From positions 1 through 14,354 of the forward strand of contig JBBQCZ010000106.1 of NCBI GenBank assembly GCA_038319215.1: a DNA stretch of 14,354 nucleotides, written 5' to 3'. Below are positions 6,530 to 14,354 of the stretch, one piece after another; the stretch's first letter is position 1; each line of letters begins with the position of its first letter. The notes beneath the pieces were generated by a model that worked only from the letters and a program-made list of their open reading frames with translations, searched no databases and was not told the DNA's origin. Source of the stretch: Bact-19 sp038319215 (GTDB taxonomy: Bacteria > Bacteroidota > Bacteroidia > Bacteroidales > ML635J-15). The position numbers were made by a program, and so were the translations under genes.

Positions 6530-9500
6530 CTAATTCTTGATTATTCTAATTGTTGTTTGATAATTATCATTCTTAACAGTAACAAAATAAACACCTTGAG
6601 TAAAGTCTGAAATATCAATTACTTGCGCATTTGCGGAAGACTTCGCAGATTTATAAATTACTTTTCCGCAGACATCTGATATTGAAATTTCTGAATTCGA
6701 GACATTTACAATTTGTATTTGATTATGGGCAGGATTAGGATAAACCTCGATTGAATTTGAAACAAAGCCACTCACACCAACAAAAACATTAACAGTTACA
6801 TCAAAACTACATGTATTAATATTTCCATTAAGGTCAGTCACTGTCCATTCAATAGTGTTATTTCCAATTGGCAATTCGGCACCATCAAGTGTGGTGGAGT
6901 TATTAAAATCATTAATAATAGTCGCAATTCCACAATTATCTTCGACAGTAGCAAGATTAAATTCTGATTCCGAAACAGTATAAGTATTTTGACCTTCGGA
7001 TAAGTTTACAACATAATCTTCGACACAAGAAACTGTTGGATTTGTATTATCCTCAACTACAACATTAAACGAAACTTCTGAAAAATTACCAGTCCCATCA
7101 GTAACAGTTAATGTAACATTATTTGAAATCCCTGACACTAAACTACCAGCAATTGGCAATTGTGAAATTAACAAATCAGAATCACAATTATCATTTGCAA
7201 TAACATCACTAGTATAATCGGGCAAAGCAACTTCGCAATTTGCAACAGCCTCTATAGTTTGCTCATTATGTGTTGATGTAATAACTGGATTTGAATTATC
7301 TTCTACCGCAACATTAAATTCAACATTCGAATGATTACCATAACTATCCGTTACAATTAGTGAAATAGTATTAACAGCTCCCGAAATTGCAGTTCCGGCA
7401 ATTGGAGATTGTGAAAATTCTGGATTTGCATCACAATTATCTGTTGCAATTAGTTCACTTGTATAATCGGGTAAAATTGCCTCGCAATTTGATACAGCCT
7501 CGAGAGTCTTATCGTTATGCACAGATGTAATTTCTGGATTTGTATCATCGCTAACTGCAACATTAAATGAAACTTCAGAGAAATTATCCGCAGCATCATA
7601 AATCTTAAGAGTTACGGTATTCATATTACCAGAAATGACAGTTCCGTAATTAGGAATTTGATAAACATTCCAATCACCACTACAATTATCGGTAAATGTA
7701 AGGTCATTTCTATAATCAGGCAATGTAGCTTGACAATTTCCTTCATTAGCAATAATCTTATCATTATGAGTAGATGTAATTACAGGACTTGTAACATCGT
7801 GAACAGAAACATAAAAAACAATTTGGTCTTCATTATTCGCATCATCACGAACGGTAATTGTAACCATATTGCTAGAATGTGAAATTTCGGTGCCAGCAGC
7901 AGGAGATTGAGTAATTTCAAAATTTGTGTTGCAATTGTCTGTTGCAGTAATACCAGTTGTATAATCCGGTAATAAGGCAGAACAATATTCCAATGTATTG
8001 ATTACCTGATCTTCCATAACTGTAGTGATAACAGGTGCTGTAACATCATTTATATAGTAAACAATTGTTCCACCTTGTTCGCCAATATAAAGATCTTGTC
8101 CACATACACCGTTCACATCTGCAAAATAAGGCGTGACTCTAGTACCGGCGTCAATTGTCACTCCAAACGCCAGAACAGCAGCATTTGCAGTAAAAACTCC
8201 AGTACCATCATTAAGATAAGATTTTACGGTACCATCAAATACTCCAACATACAAATCGTAATCATCGTCACCATCCAAATCCGCAAAACGTGGTTTAGCA
8301 TTTCCTCCTGCAATTAAATCGACACCACCAACTTGAATATTTCCTACTGAAGTAAATTCGCCATTAGTATTAGTGTAAAGTGCTAAAGTCCCAGTAGAAT
8401 TTCCAACAACCAAATCTAAATCACTGTCATCATCAATATCAACAAATACAGGACAGGAAATACTTGCAACAGAAATATCTACTCCTCCAGCTTTTAAATT
8501 ACCAGACGAGACATAAGCTCCACTACCTGTGTTGGTGTAAACTTTTACAACTCCGGTAATGCAACCTACATACAAATCTCTATCTCCATCACCATCAATA
8601 TCAGCAAAAGCTGGGGCAGCATACATGCCAGGATTAATATTAACTGTTCCAACCTTCAAAAAATCTTGAAAGAAAAACTTGCCAGTTCCATCATTGGAGT
8701 ATAGTGAAATTGAACCCAGTCTCCCTCCAACTAATAAATCTAAATCGCTATCACCATCCATATCCTCAAAAACCGGCAAAATATATTCGCCAAAAATATA
8801 ACCACCTTCAGATTGAACTTTTCCCATTGAAGTAAAAACTCCTAAGCCATTATTCTGATAATAATTTATACTCCCTTCCATACTACCAACAAACAAGTCT
8901 AAATCACTGTCACCATCAATATCAAAAAATTTAGGACATGCGTTGTTAGTCATTTGAATATTTACTCCATCTGCCTGAGCATTTGCTGTAAAACTAAAAT
9001 TCTCCGCCCCATCATTAGTGTATATCTGAATTACGCCATCATAGTTTCCAAGATACAAATCCATATCATTATCATTATCGATATCGAAAAATGCAGGACA
9101 AACTCTTACTCCACCATTAATTACAACACCCTCACTTCGCAGTGTATCCACAAAACTAAAACTACCCAATCCATTATTTGAATAAATAAATACAAAGCCT
9201 TCGTGAGAACCAACAAACAAATCCAAATCATTATCATTATCCATATCTCTAAAAACTGGTTTACTCCAATTTCCAACATCTATATTTACACCACCTACTT
9301 GGAGAAGACCTTGATGTGTAAAATTCCCATTTCCATCGTTAAAATAGCAATTAATAACCCCTGAATTTGAGCCAACATATAAATCCAAGTCGCTATCACC
9401 ATCAATATCAGCAAAAACTGGAGCAGCAAAATCAACAATATCGATTATTACACCATCTGACATAAGAGTTCCATAAAAACTAAAATTATTACTTCCATCA

Positions 9501-9742
9501 TTTTTAAATATCTTGACAGTACCGGTTACTTCACCGACTAACAAATCAGTATCACCGTCATTATCAATATCTACAAAAGCTGGCGAAGATAACATTCCTA
9601 CTCTTAAATCTGCGACTCCGAAATAGTTTAACATTTTTTGATTTCCAAATGTTTGTGCATTTAAAGTCATGCTCACTAGACTTAGGGCTATTGCACAGCC
9701 GACTACCAAAATTCTCTTTTTCATAATATTAATATTTTTCAT
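6530..9742 (-). CDS. Secreted T9SS cargo: VCBS/FG-GAP repeats, HYR-like modules, type A sorting domain
   Basis: A 1070-residue surface or secreted protein. An N-terminal signal peptide (cleavage probably after LNA, residue 29) is followed by ten propeller-type repeats of 53-54 residues. Each starts with a calcium-loop-like DxDxDxDxDL motif, for example DIDNDGDTDL at 58 and DIDGDSDLDL at 112; the tenth is degenerate (DVNGVCGQDL). Five HYR-like modules follow (~567-985). The first four have an exact 83-residue period, a Cys before LPDYT and a DNC; the fifth is a more canonical HYR. The C terminus (~995-1070) has VYPNP and ends QTTIRIIKN, a T9SS type A sorting domain, so export goes through Sec and then T9SS with probable attachment to or release from the surface. 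Ligand and role are unknown; adhesion or polymer binding is inferred. Start: ATG 9742, but the Met at residue 7 (9724) gives a more typical signal peptide. It lies 16 bp after the upstream paralogue. Confidence 0.9.
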   Translation of the reverse strand: MKNINIMKKRILVVGCAIALSLVSMTLNAQTFGNQKMLNYFGVADLRVGMLSSPAFVDIDNDGDTDLLVGEVTGTVKIFKNDGSNNFSFYGTLMSDGVIIDIVDFAAPVFADIDGDSDLDLYVGSNSGVINCYFNDGNGNFTHQGLLQVGGVNIDVGNWSKPVFRDMDNDNDLDLFVGSHEGFVFIYSNNGLGSFSFVDTLRSEGVVINGGVRVCPAFFDIDNDNDMDLYLGNYDGVIQIYTNDGAENFSFTANAQADGVNIQMTNNACPKFFDIDGDSDLDLFVGSMEGSINYYQNNGLGVFTSMGKVQSEGGYIFGEYILPVFEDMDGDSDLDLLVGGRLGSISLYSNDGTGKFFFQDFLKVGTVNINPGMYAAPAFADIDGDGDRDLYVGCITGVVKVYTNTGSGAYVSSGNLKAGGVDISVASISCPVFVDIDDDSDLDLVVGNSTGTLALYTNTNGEFTSVGNIQVGGVDLIAGGNAKPRFADLDGDDDYDLYVGVFDGTVKSYLNDGTGVFTANAAVLAFGVTIDAGTRVTPYFADVNGVCGQDLYIGEQGGTIVYYINDVTAPVITTVMEDQVINTLEYCSALLPDYTTGITATDNCNTNFEITQSPAAGTEISHSSNMVTITVRDDANNEDQIVFYVSVHDVTSPVITSTHNDKIIANEGNCQATLPDYRNDLTFTDNCSGDWNVYQIPNYGTVISGNMNTVTLKIYDAADNFSEVSFNVAVSDDTNPEITSVHNDKTLEAVSNCEAILPDYTSELIATDNCDANPEFSQSPIAGTAISGAVNTISLIVTDSYGNHSNVEFNVAVEDNSNPVITSTHNEQTIEAVANCEVALPDYTSDVIANDNCDSDLLISQLPIAGSLVSGISNNVTLTVTDGTGNFSEVSFNVVVEDNTNPTVSCVEDYVVNLSEGQNTYTVSESEFNLATVEDNCGIATIINDFNNSTTLDGAELPIGNNTIEWTVTDLNGNINTCSFDVTVNVFVGVSGFVSNSIEVYPNPAHNQIQIVNVSNSEISISDVCGKVIYKSAKSSANAQVIDISDFTQGVYFVTVKNDNYQTTIRIIKN
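7178..7306 (-). repeat. Near-identical 129-nt block shared with the upstream paralogue (copy A)
   Basis: This segment matches 10407-10535 at 126 of 129 positions, at an offset of 3229 bp. It encodes part of the fourth HYR-like module. The sequence on either side is clearly less similar. The three differences include a Pro/Gln change at the module border (SNPVIT here, SNQVIT in the other copy). Confidence 0.85.
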
Positions 9743-9758
9743 AATTATTTTTCGATTT

Positions 9759-12700
9759 TTATTCTACAATTATTCTGTTCACCACTTGCTTGCTGCCATT
9801 AAATACTTTAAGCATATATACTCCAGCCGGAAAATCAGCTATATCAATAATGTAATTATCACTATTGACATTTTCTAAATTTTTAATTAAACGGCCACTG
9901 ATATCTGTAATTTGAATAATATAATTTTTAGCATTCACGATATTTAAAATGCCATGTGTTGGATTAGGATAGACTGTAATACCAATACTTTCAACATTCT
10001 CAAGTTCGACAAAAACATTAACAGTTACATCAAAACTACATATTGTAGAATTTCCATTATCGTCAGTCACAGTCCATTCAATAGTATTAATTCCAATTGG
10101 TAATTCGGCACCATCGAGTGTAGCAGTATTATTAAAATTATTGACAATAGTTGCAATTCCACAGTTATCTTCTACAGAAACGAGATTAAATTCCAATCCC
10201 GAAACAGCATAAGTATTTTGACCTTCGGACAAGTTTACAACCTGATCATCAACGCATGAAATTGTTGGATTTGTATTATCTTCTACAACAACATTAAACG
10301 AAACTTCCGAGAAATTACCAGTCCCATCAGTAACAGTTATTGTTACATTATTAGAAGCCCCAGAAACTAAAGTCCCTGCAAGAGGAGATTGTGTAATTGT
10401 AAAGTTAGAATCACAATTATCATTTGCAATAACATTACTAGTATAATCGGGCAAAGCAACTTCGCAATTTGCAACAGCCTCTAAAGTTTGCTCATTATGT
10501 GTTGATGTAATAACTTGATTTGAATTATCTTCTACTGAAACATTAAATTCAACCTGCGATTGATTTCCAGAGCCATCAGAAACAGTAATAGTAACTGTAT
10601 TTAATGAACCCGAAATCATTGTACCAGCTGTTGGAGATTGATTAATAGTAAGAAATGGTTGACAGTTATCACTTGCAACAACATCACCTGTATAATCAGG
10701 AAGGCTAGCTTCACAATTTGATTCATCATTGAGAACTTGATTATTGTGGACAGAGGTAATCTCAGGAGCGATATTATCAAGTATATAAAGAGTAAAACTG
10801 ACCTCGTCATAATTACCAGCATCATCAGTAGCTCTTAGAGTTACAACATAAGAATTACTTGCGATTGTTGTTCCGCCAGCAGGAATCTGAGATATTGTTA
10901 AATCTGAATCGCAATTATCGTTAGCAACAACACTTGATGTAAAATCAGGCATTATAGAAAAGCAATCATTGTCACCATAAACTGTTTGAGTTGAATGTGT
11001 AGATGTAATTTCAGGATTTGTAATATCGATAACAGAAACATTAAAAGAGATTTCGGAATAATTTGAATTATCGTCTGTTGCCCTTAAAGTAATCAAGTTT
11101 GTTGGTCCTGTTACATTTGTTCCTGCGCTAGGAAATTGCGATATTGTTAAACTTGCATCACAATTATCATTGGCAATTAGACTTGAAGTATAATCAGGTA
11201 AACTTGCCTCACATGAAGCATTTGCATTTAAACTTTGGTCATTATGAACTGATGTAATTGTTGGATTTGAATTATCAACAACTTCAAGGTTAAATGAAAC
11301 CTCAGCATAATTTCCAGCATCATCTGTAGCTCTCAAAGTAATTGCATTTGCAGTTCCAGAAATAGTAGCTCCAGCAACAGGATTTTGACTTATTGTTAAA
11401 CTTGGATCACAAAAATCGCTTGCGACAAGAGTAGAAATATAATTTGGCACAAGAGCCTGACAACTTGTATTTGCCGACACAGTTTGATTAGTATGAGTCG
11501 AAGTTATTGTTGGATTTGTATCATCTTCAACAACAACATTAAATGTAATTTGAGCAAAGTTAGTATTGTCGTCGGTTGCAGTTAAAGTTACAGTATTAGA
11601 TGAGCCAGATATAATTGTTCCAGAAACTGGAGATTGAGTTATAGTTAAGCTAGCGTCACAATTGTCGGTGGCAATTAATGTAGATGTATAGTTTGGAAGA
11701 CTTGCCTGACAAGTAGCATTTCCACTTAGTATTTGTTCGTTATGCGTTGAAGTAATAACTGGATTTGCATTATCGACAACTGCAACATTAAAACTTATCT
11801 CTGCATAGTTTCCAGCATCGTCGGTTGCAGTTAGAGTAACCAAATTTGTTGCTCCAGAAATTGTAGTTCCAGAAACAGGTGATTGCGAAACACTTAAACT
11901 CAAATCGCAGTTATCAGTTGCAGTTAGCGTACTTGTATAATCTGGCAACATTGCTAGACACGACAAATTTGCATTTACAGATTGACCAGAATGAGTTGAA
12001 GTTATTACTGGAGATTCTGTTTCAATAATAATCTCCGCATTTTCGCTATTAACATCTCCTAGTATATTTGAGCAAACGCAACGATACAAATAATTATTTA
12101 ACGAAGCAGAAATTGTAACATTTAAGGTCTCAGTTTGCGATCCGCTATATGGTGCATTTTCAACAATATTTGCCCAGTTAGCGCCACTATTTGTACTGAT
12201 TTGCCATTGATAATCAACAATACCGATACCCGCAACCGCAAATTGCTCAGTAGCACCAATACAAGCAGCAGATAAATCAACAGGATTAGCTGTAATTTCT
12301 GGTGGAATCATTCCAAACATAAAAGCAGCACCAGAAGAGCTTCCATTTGTAGAATTGCTTTGAACACCAACAACGGCATTATTTGCATCAATACAAAGAG
12401 CCATCCCAAATCCGCCATAAGCTAAAGCATCAGAAGGAGTAAATTTATTTATCTGACTTACCACACTGCCATTAATATTAAACAAATATGCTGCACCAAC
12501 ATTAAAATCAATATTATCATCAAGATGAGCACCAACCAAAACATTATTGCCAGAGATACTGACTGCCGATCCAAAATAATCACTCGCCGCAGCATCTGAA
12601 GCATTTAATTTAGTAAGTTGAGACCACACGCCAAGATTATTGTAAAATATGTATGCAGAACCAGAAGAACTCCCATTATCATCGTTTCCGGCTGCTCCAA

Positions 12701-14354
12701 CTACGGCGTAATTACCCGAAATAGCAACACTTTTACCAAAATAATCTAACATTGCTGCATCTGAAGCCGTAACAAAAGCATTTTGAGCCCAAACTCCTGC
12801 AGTATTTTTAAAAATATAAGCAGAGCCAGAGCTGCTACCAAAATTGTCATCACTATAAGCCCCAGCAACAAAATAATCACCAGAGATAGCGACTGAAAAC
12901 CCAAAACTATCGCCACCAATTGCAGTTGATCCAGTGTGTTTTGAATACTGTGCCCAAACGCCTGCAGTGTTTTTAAATATGTAAACAGAACCAGAACTAA
13001 TTCCAGTATCATCGTCGCCATAAGCCCCAATTATTGCAAAGTCACCATCAATAGAAACCGAAGAACCAAAATAATCGTCTGCAGCTCCATCCACAACAGA
13101 CAATTTCGCATATTGAGCCCAAACTCCTGCAGTGTTTTTAAAGATATAAACAGAACCAGAATTTGATCCTCTATCGTCATCACCACTAGCACCCACAATT
13201 GCAAAACTACCAGAAATTGAAACAGAGATGCCGAAATTATCACCTGCCGCAGCATCTGAGGCGAAAAACCTATATATTTGTTCCCATTCGGTACCTGCAT
13301 TGTGATAAATAAAAACTGAACCCGAATTTAAGCCATTGTTGTCATCACCCATAGCTCCAACAATTGTATAATCGCCAGAAACGGAAACAGCAGATCCAAA
13401 AAGATTATCATGTGAACCATCGTTTGGTAAAGTCTTTTCGGTTTGACCCCAATTATTTGTACCACCAACATTTCTACTAGAGAAATAAGATGATCCAGTG
13501 TAAAACCCATAAGTATTATTTGCATAAGCACCCGAAATACTCTTATCGCCTGAAATTGCAACAGCACTACCAAAATAAAGATTATTAACACCATCACTAG
13601 GAGTTATCTTTTTTTCTGAAGACCAAACACCAGCATTATTATGGAAAATATATGAAGAACCGCAAGCGATACCCGTATTATTCTCTTTCAATGCTCCAAC
13701 AATTAAAATATCACCAGCTATAGAAACTGAAACTCCAAATTCATCAAATTCGCTAGCATCAGAAGCATTTATTTTTAAGTTTTCTACCCATGTTCCAGCA
13801 TTATTATAATAAATATATGCAGAGCCAGAACGACTTCCAAAATCAGCATCGTAATTTGCGCCTACAATAGCGTAATCGCCAGAAATACCAACACTTATCC
13901 CAAAATGATCTCCAGCAGAATTATCTAAAGGAAGCAATTTTTGAAGCTGAGTCCAAACACCTGCATTATTATGGTACAAATATGCTGCGCCCGATTCGGC
14001 TCCAATTCCAGTTTTTAAATATGTTCCAACAATTGCATAATCACCAGAAATATCAACTGTTGAGCCAAAGTAATCTTGAGCAGTTCCATCCGCAGCTACA
14101 AGAATAGCTTGCTGCAACCAAACTCCAGCAGAATAATGAAAAACAAACGACACACCAGAATTCTGTCCCATGTTATCATCATAAGTTGCCCCTGCAATAA
14201 AATAATCGCCGTCAACTGCCACTGCACAACCAAAATTATCACTTGCTTGTCCGTTTGAAGCAGTAAGTTTAGCTTCCTGTGTCCAGACGCCAGCACTATT
14301 CCTAAATACATAAACAGAACCAGAATTGGCTCCCTTATCATCATCCTGATTAGC
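9759..14354 (-). CDS. Large T9SS cargo: FG-GAP_2 propeller repeats, Ig-like domain, HYR-like modules (5' end off window)
   Basis: The reading frame is open to the right edge, so the start is missing; 1531 residues are visible. The GTG at 14222 is an internal Val codon, since 44 upstream codons continue the repeat pattern. Twelve whole repeats plus one partial repeat of ~55 residues (visible residues 1 to ~683) follow FGxSVxISGDYAIVGAxxDD...SGSAYIFxNxAGVWxQ, the FG-GAP_2 type seen in integrin-like propellers. An Ig-like domain (~684-778, with YQWQIS and YRCVCSN) follows. Then come seven HYR-like modules of exactly 83 residues, an eighth canonical HYR, and a T9SS type A sorting domain (VYPNPTHG near 1460, ending in KQVVNRIIVE). 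It is a surface or secreted modular protein, probably adhesive or ligand-binding, but the ligand is unknown. It is probably co-transcribed with the downstream paralogue, 16 bp away. The promoter lies outside the window. Confidence 0.9.
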   Translation of the reverse strand, partial: ANQDDDKGANSGSVYVFRNSAGVWTQEAKLTASNGQASDNFGCAVAVDGDYFIAGATYDDNMGQNSGVSFVFHYSAGVWLQQAILVAADGTAQDYFGSTVDISGDYAIVGTYLKTGIGAESGAAYLYHNNAGVWTQLQKLLPLDNSAGDHFGISVGISGDYAIVGANYDADFGSRSGSAYIYYNNAGTWVENLKINASDASEFDEFGVSVSIAGDILIVGALKENNTGIACGSSYIFHNNAGVWSSEKKITPSDGVNNLYFGSAVAISGDKSISGAYANNTYGFYTGSSYFSSRNVGGTNNWGQTEKTLPNDGSHDNLFGSAVSVSGDYTIVGAMGDDNNGLNSGSVFIYHNAGTEWEQIYRFFASDAAAGDNFGISVSISGSFAIVGASGDDDRGSNSGSVYIFKNTAGVWAQYAKLSVVDGAADDYFGSSVSIDGDFAIIGAYGDDDTGISSGSVYIFKNTAGVWAQYSKHTGSTAIGGDSFGFSVAISGDYFVAGAYSDDNFGSSSGSAYIFKNTAGVWAQNAFVTASDAAMLDYFGKSVAISGNYAVVGAAGNDDNGSSSGSAYIFYNNLGVWSQLTKLNASDAAASDYFGSAVSISGNNVLVGAHLDDNIDFNVGAAYLFNINGSVVSQINKFTPSDALAYGGFGMALCIDANNAVVGVQSNSTNGSSSGAAFMFGMIPPEITANPVDLSAACIGATEQFAVAGIGIVDYQWQISTNSGANWANIVENAPYSGSQTETLNVTISASLNNYLYRCVCSNILGDVNSENAEIIIETESPVITSTHSGQSVNANLSCLAMLPDYTSTLTATDNCDLSLSVSQSPVSGTTISGATNLVTLTATDDAGNYAEISFNVAVVDNANPVITSTHNEQILSGNATCQASLPNYTSTLIATDNCDASLTITQSPVSGTIISGSSNTVTLTATDDNTNFAQITFNVVVEDDTNPTITSTHTNQTVSANTSCQALVPNYISTLVASDFCDPSLTISQNPVAGATISGTANAITLRATDDAGNYAEVSFNLEVVDNSNPTITSVHNDQSLNANASCEASLPDYTSSLIANDNCDASLTISQFPSAGTNVTGPTNLITLRATDDNSNYSEISFNVSVIDITNPEITSTHSTQTVYGDNDCFSIMPDFTSSVVANDNCDSDLTISQIPAGGTTIASNSYVVTLRATDDAGNYDEVSFTLYILDNIAPEITSVHNNQVLNDESNCEASLPDYTGDVVASDNCQPFLTINQSPTAGTMISGSLNTVTITVSDGSGNQSQVEFNVSVEDNSNQVITSTHNEQTLEAVANCEVALPDYTSNVIANDNCDSNFTITQSPLAGTLVSGASNNVTITVTDGTGNFSEVSFNVVVEDNTNPTISCVDDQVVNLSEGQNTYAVSGLEFNLVSVEDNCGIATIVNNFNNTATLDGAELPIGINTIEWTVTDDNGNSTICSFDVTVNVFVELENVESIGITVYPNPTHGILNIVNAKNYIIQITDISGRLIKNLENVNSDNYIIDIADFPAGVYMLKVFNGSKQVVNRIIVE
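10270..12020 (-). repeat. Seven tandem 249-bp HYR-like module repeats
   Basis: The codons of the LPDYT segment recur at 10441, 10690, 10939, 11188, 11437, 11686 and 11935, an exact 249-bp period without indels (limits of the array approximate). The same period is seen in the downstream gene at 7212, 7461, 7710 and 7959. Each unit codes for an 83-residue beta-sandwich-type module with two conserved cysteines, probably a disulfide. The third unit from the N terminus reads DFC instead of DNC. Confidence 0.85.
10407..10535 (-). repeat. Near-identical 129-nt block shared with the downstream paralogue (copy B)
   Basis: Partner of 7178-7306, 126 of 129 positions identical. It lies in the seventh HYR-like module. 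The corresponding modules are adjacent to the canonical HYR and the sorting domain in both proteins. Confidence 0.85.
12780..13290 (-). repeat. 165-bp tandem repeats within the FG-GAP_2 region
   Basis: The codons for AGVWAQ recur at about 12787, 12952 and 13117 with an exact 165-bp spacing; a diverged fourth unit follows at 13282. The nucleotide segments coding for YIFKNTAGVWAQ are almost identical between units. This indicates recent unit duplication inside the array, whereas the outer units are more diverged. Confidence 0.8.

Noticed and set aside
9680..9742. Lipobox (VVGC at residues 13-16) in the 1070-residue protein
   Set aside because: The Cys is in the middle of the hydrophobic signal core, followed by more hydrophobic residues and a typical signal peptidase I site after LNA; T9SS type A cargo normally uses signal peptidase I.
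14220..14222. GTG at 14222 as the start of the large T9SS protein
   Set aside because: The same frame stays open for 44 more codons to the window edge and encodes more of the FG-GAP_2 repeat pattern, so the codon is an internal Val.
6530..14354. CRISPR array or phage region suggested by regular spacing
   Set aside because: The regular 162-, 165- and 249-bp periods are in-frame protein-module repeats; there are no short identical repeats with unique spacers.

Overview
The window is AT-rich and almost certainly from a member of the Bacteroidota. Two large secreted proteins end in type IX secretion (T9SS) sorting domains. Three putative promoters match the Bacteroidota pattern TTG-N18-TAnnTTTG, although the third has a poor -33 element. 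Most genes lack a clear Shine-Dalgarno sequence. The order is probably Bacteroidales/Marinilabiliales or a relative, but nothing here fixes it.

Left edge (1-447): no gene. Two copies of a ~129-bp direct repeat carry AACCGTTA palindromes, then AT-rich sequence, then a terminator for the transporter operon.

Carboxylate and sensing section (448-6423): a minus-strand operon encodes a small DUF485 (YjcH-like) membrane protein and an ActP-like sodium:solute symporter, joined by a 4-bp ATGA overlap. It is transcribed divergently from a Crp/Fnr-family regulator with an N-terminal cysteine cluster. The two putative promoters are mirror images about position 2740. Convergent with the regulator is a 962-residue membrane protein with the order TM-sCache_2-TM-PAS-PAS-CBS pair-DUF294 nucleotidyltransferase-DUF294_C. 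It looks like a sensor of an extracytoplasmic small molecule, plausibly a C2/C3 carboxylate, with a nucleotidyltransferase-fold output. One expected metal-binding aspartate of that domain is replaced by tyrosine. The inferred theme is sensing and uptake of short carboxylates such as acetate, coupled to redox or oxygen status.

Cell-surface section (6530-14354): two co-directional minus-strand genes, 16 bp apart, encode modular T9SS cargo. The upstream one runs off the right edge; it has FG-GAP_2-type propeller repeats, one Ig-like domain, eight HYR-like modules and a T9SS tail. The downstream one has a signal peptide, ten calcium-loop VCBS/FG-GAP repeats, five HYR-like modules and a T9SS tail. 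Their HYR/T9SS halves are paralogous, with one 129-nt block almost identical, which suggests recent duplication or gene conversion. A strong terminator closes this unit.

The best candidate for something little described is the Cache-PAS-PAS-CBS-DUF294 protein beside an acetate-type symporter and an Fnr-like regulator.
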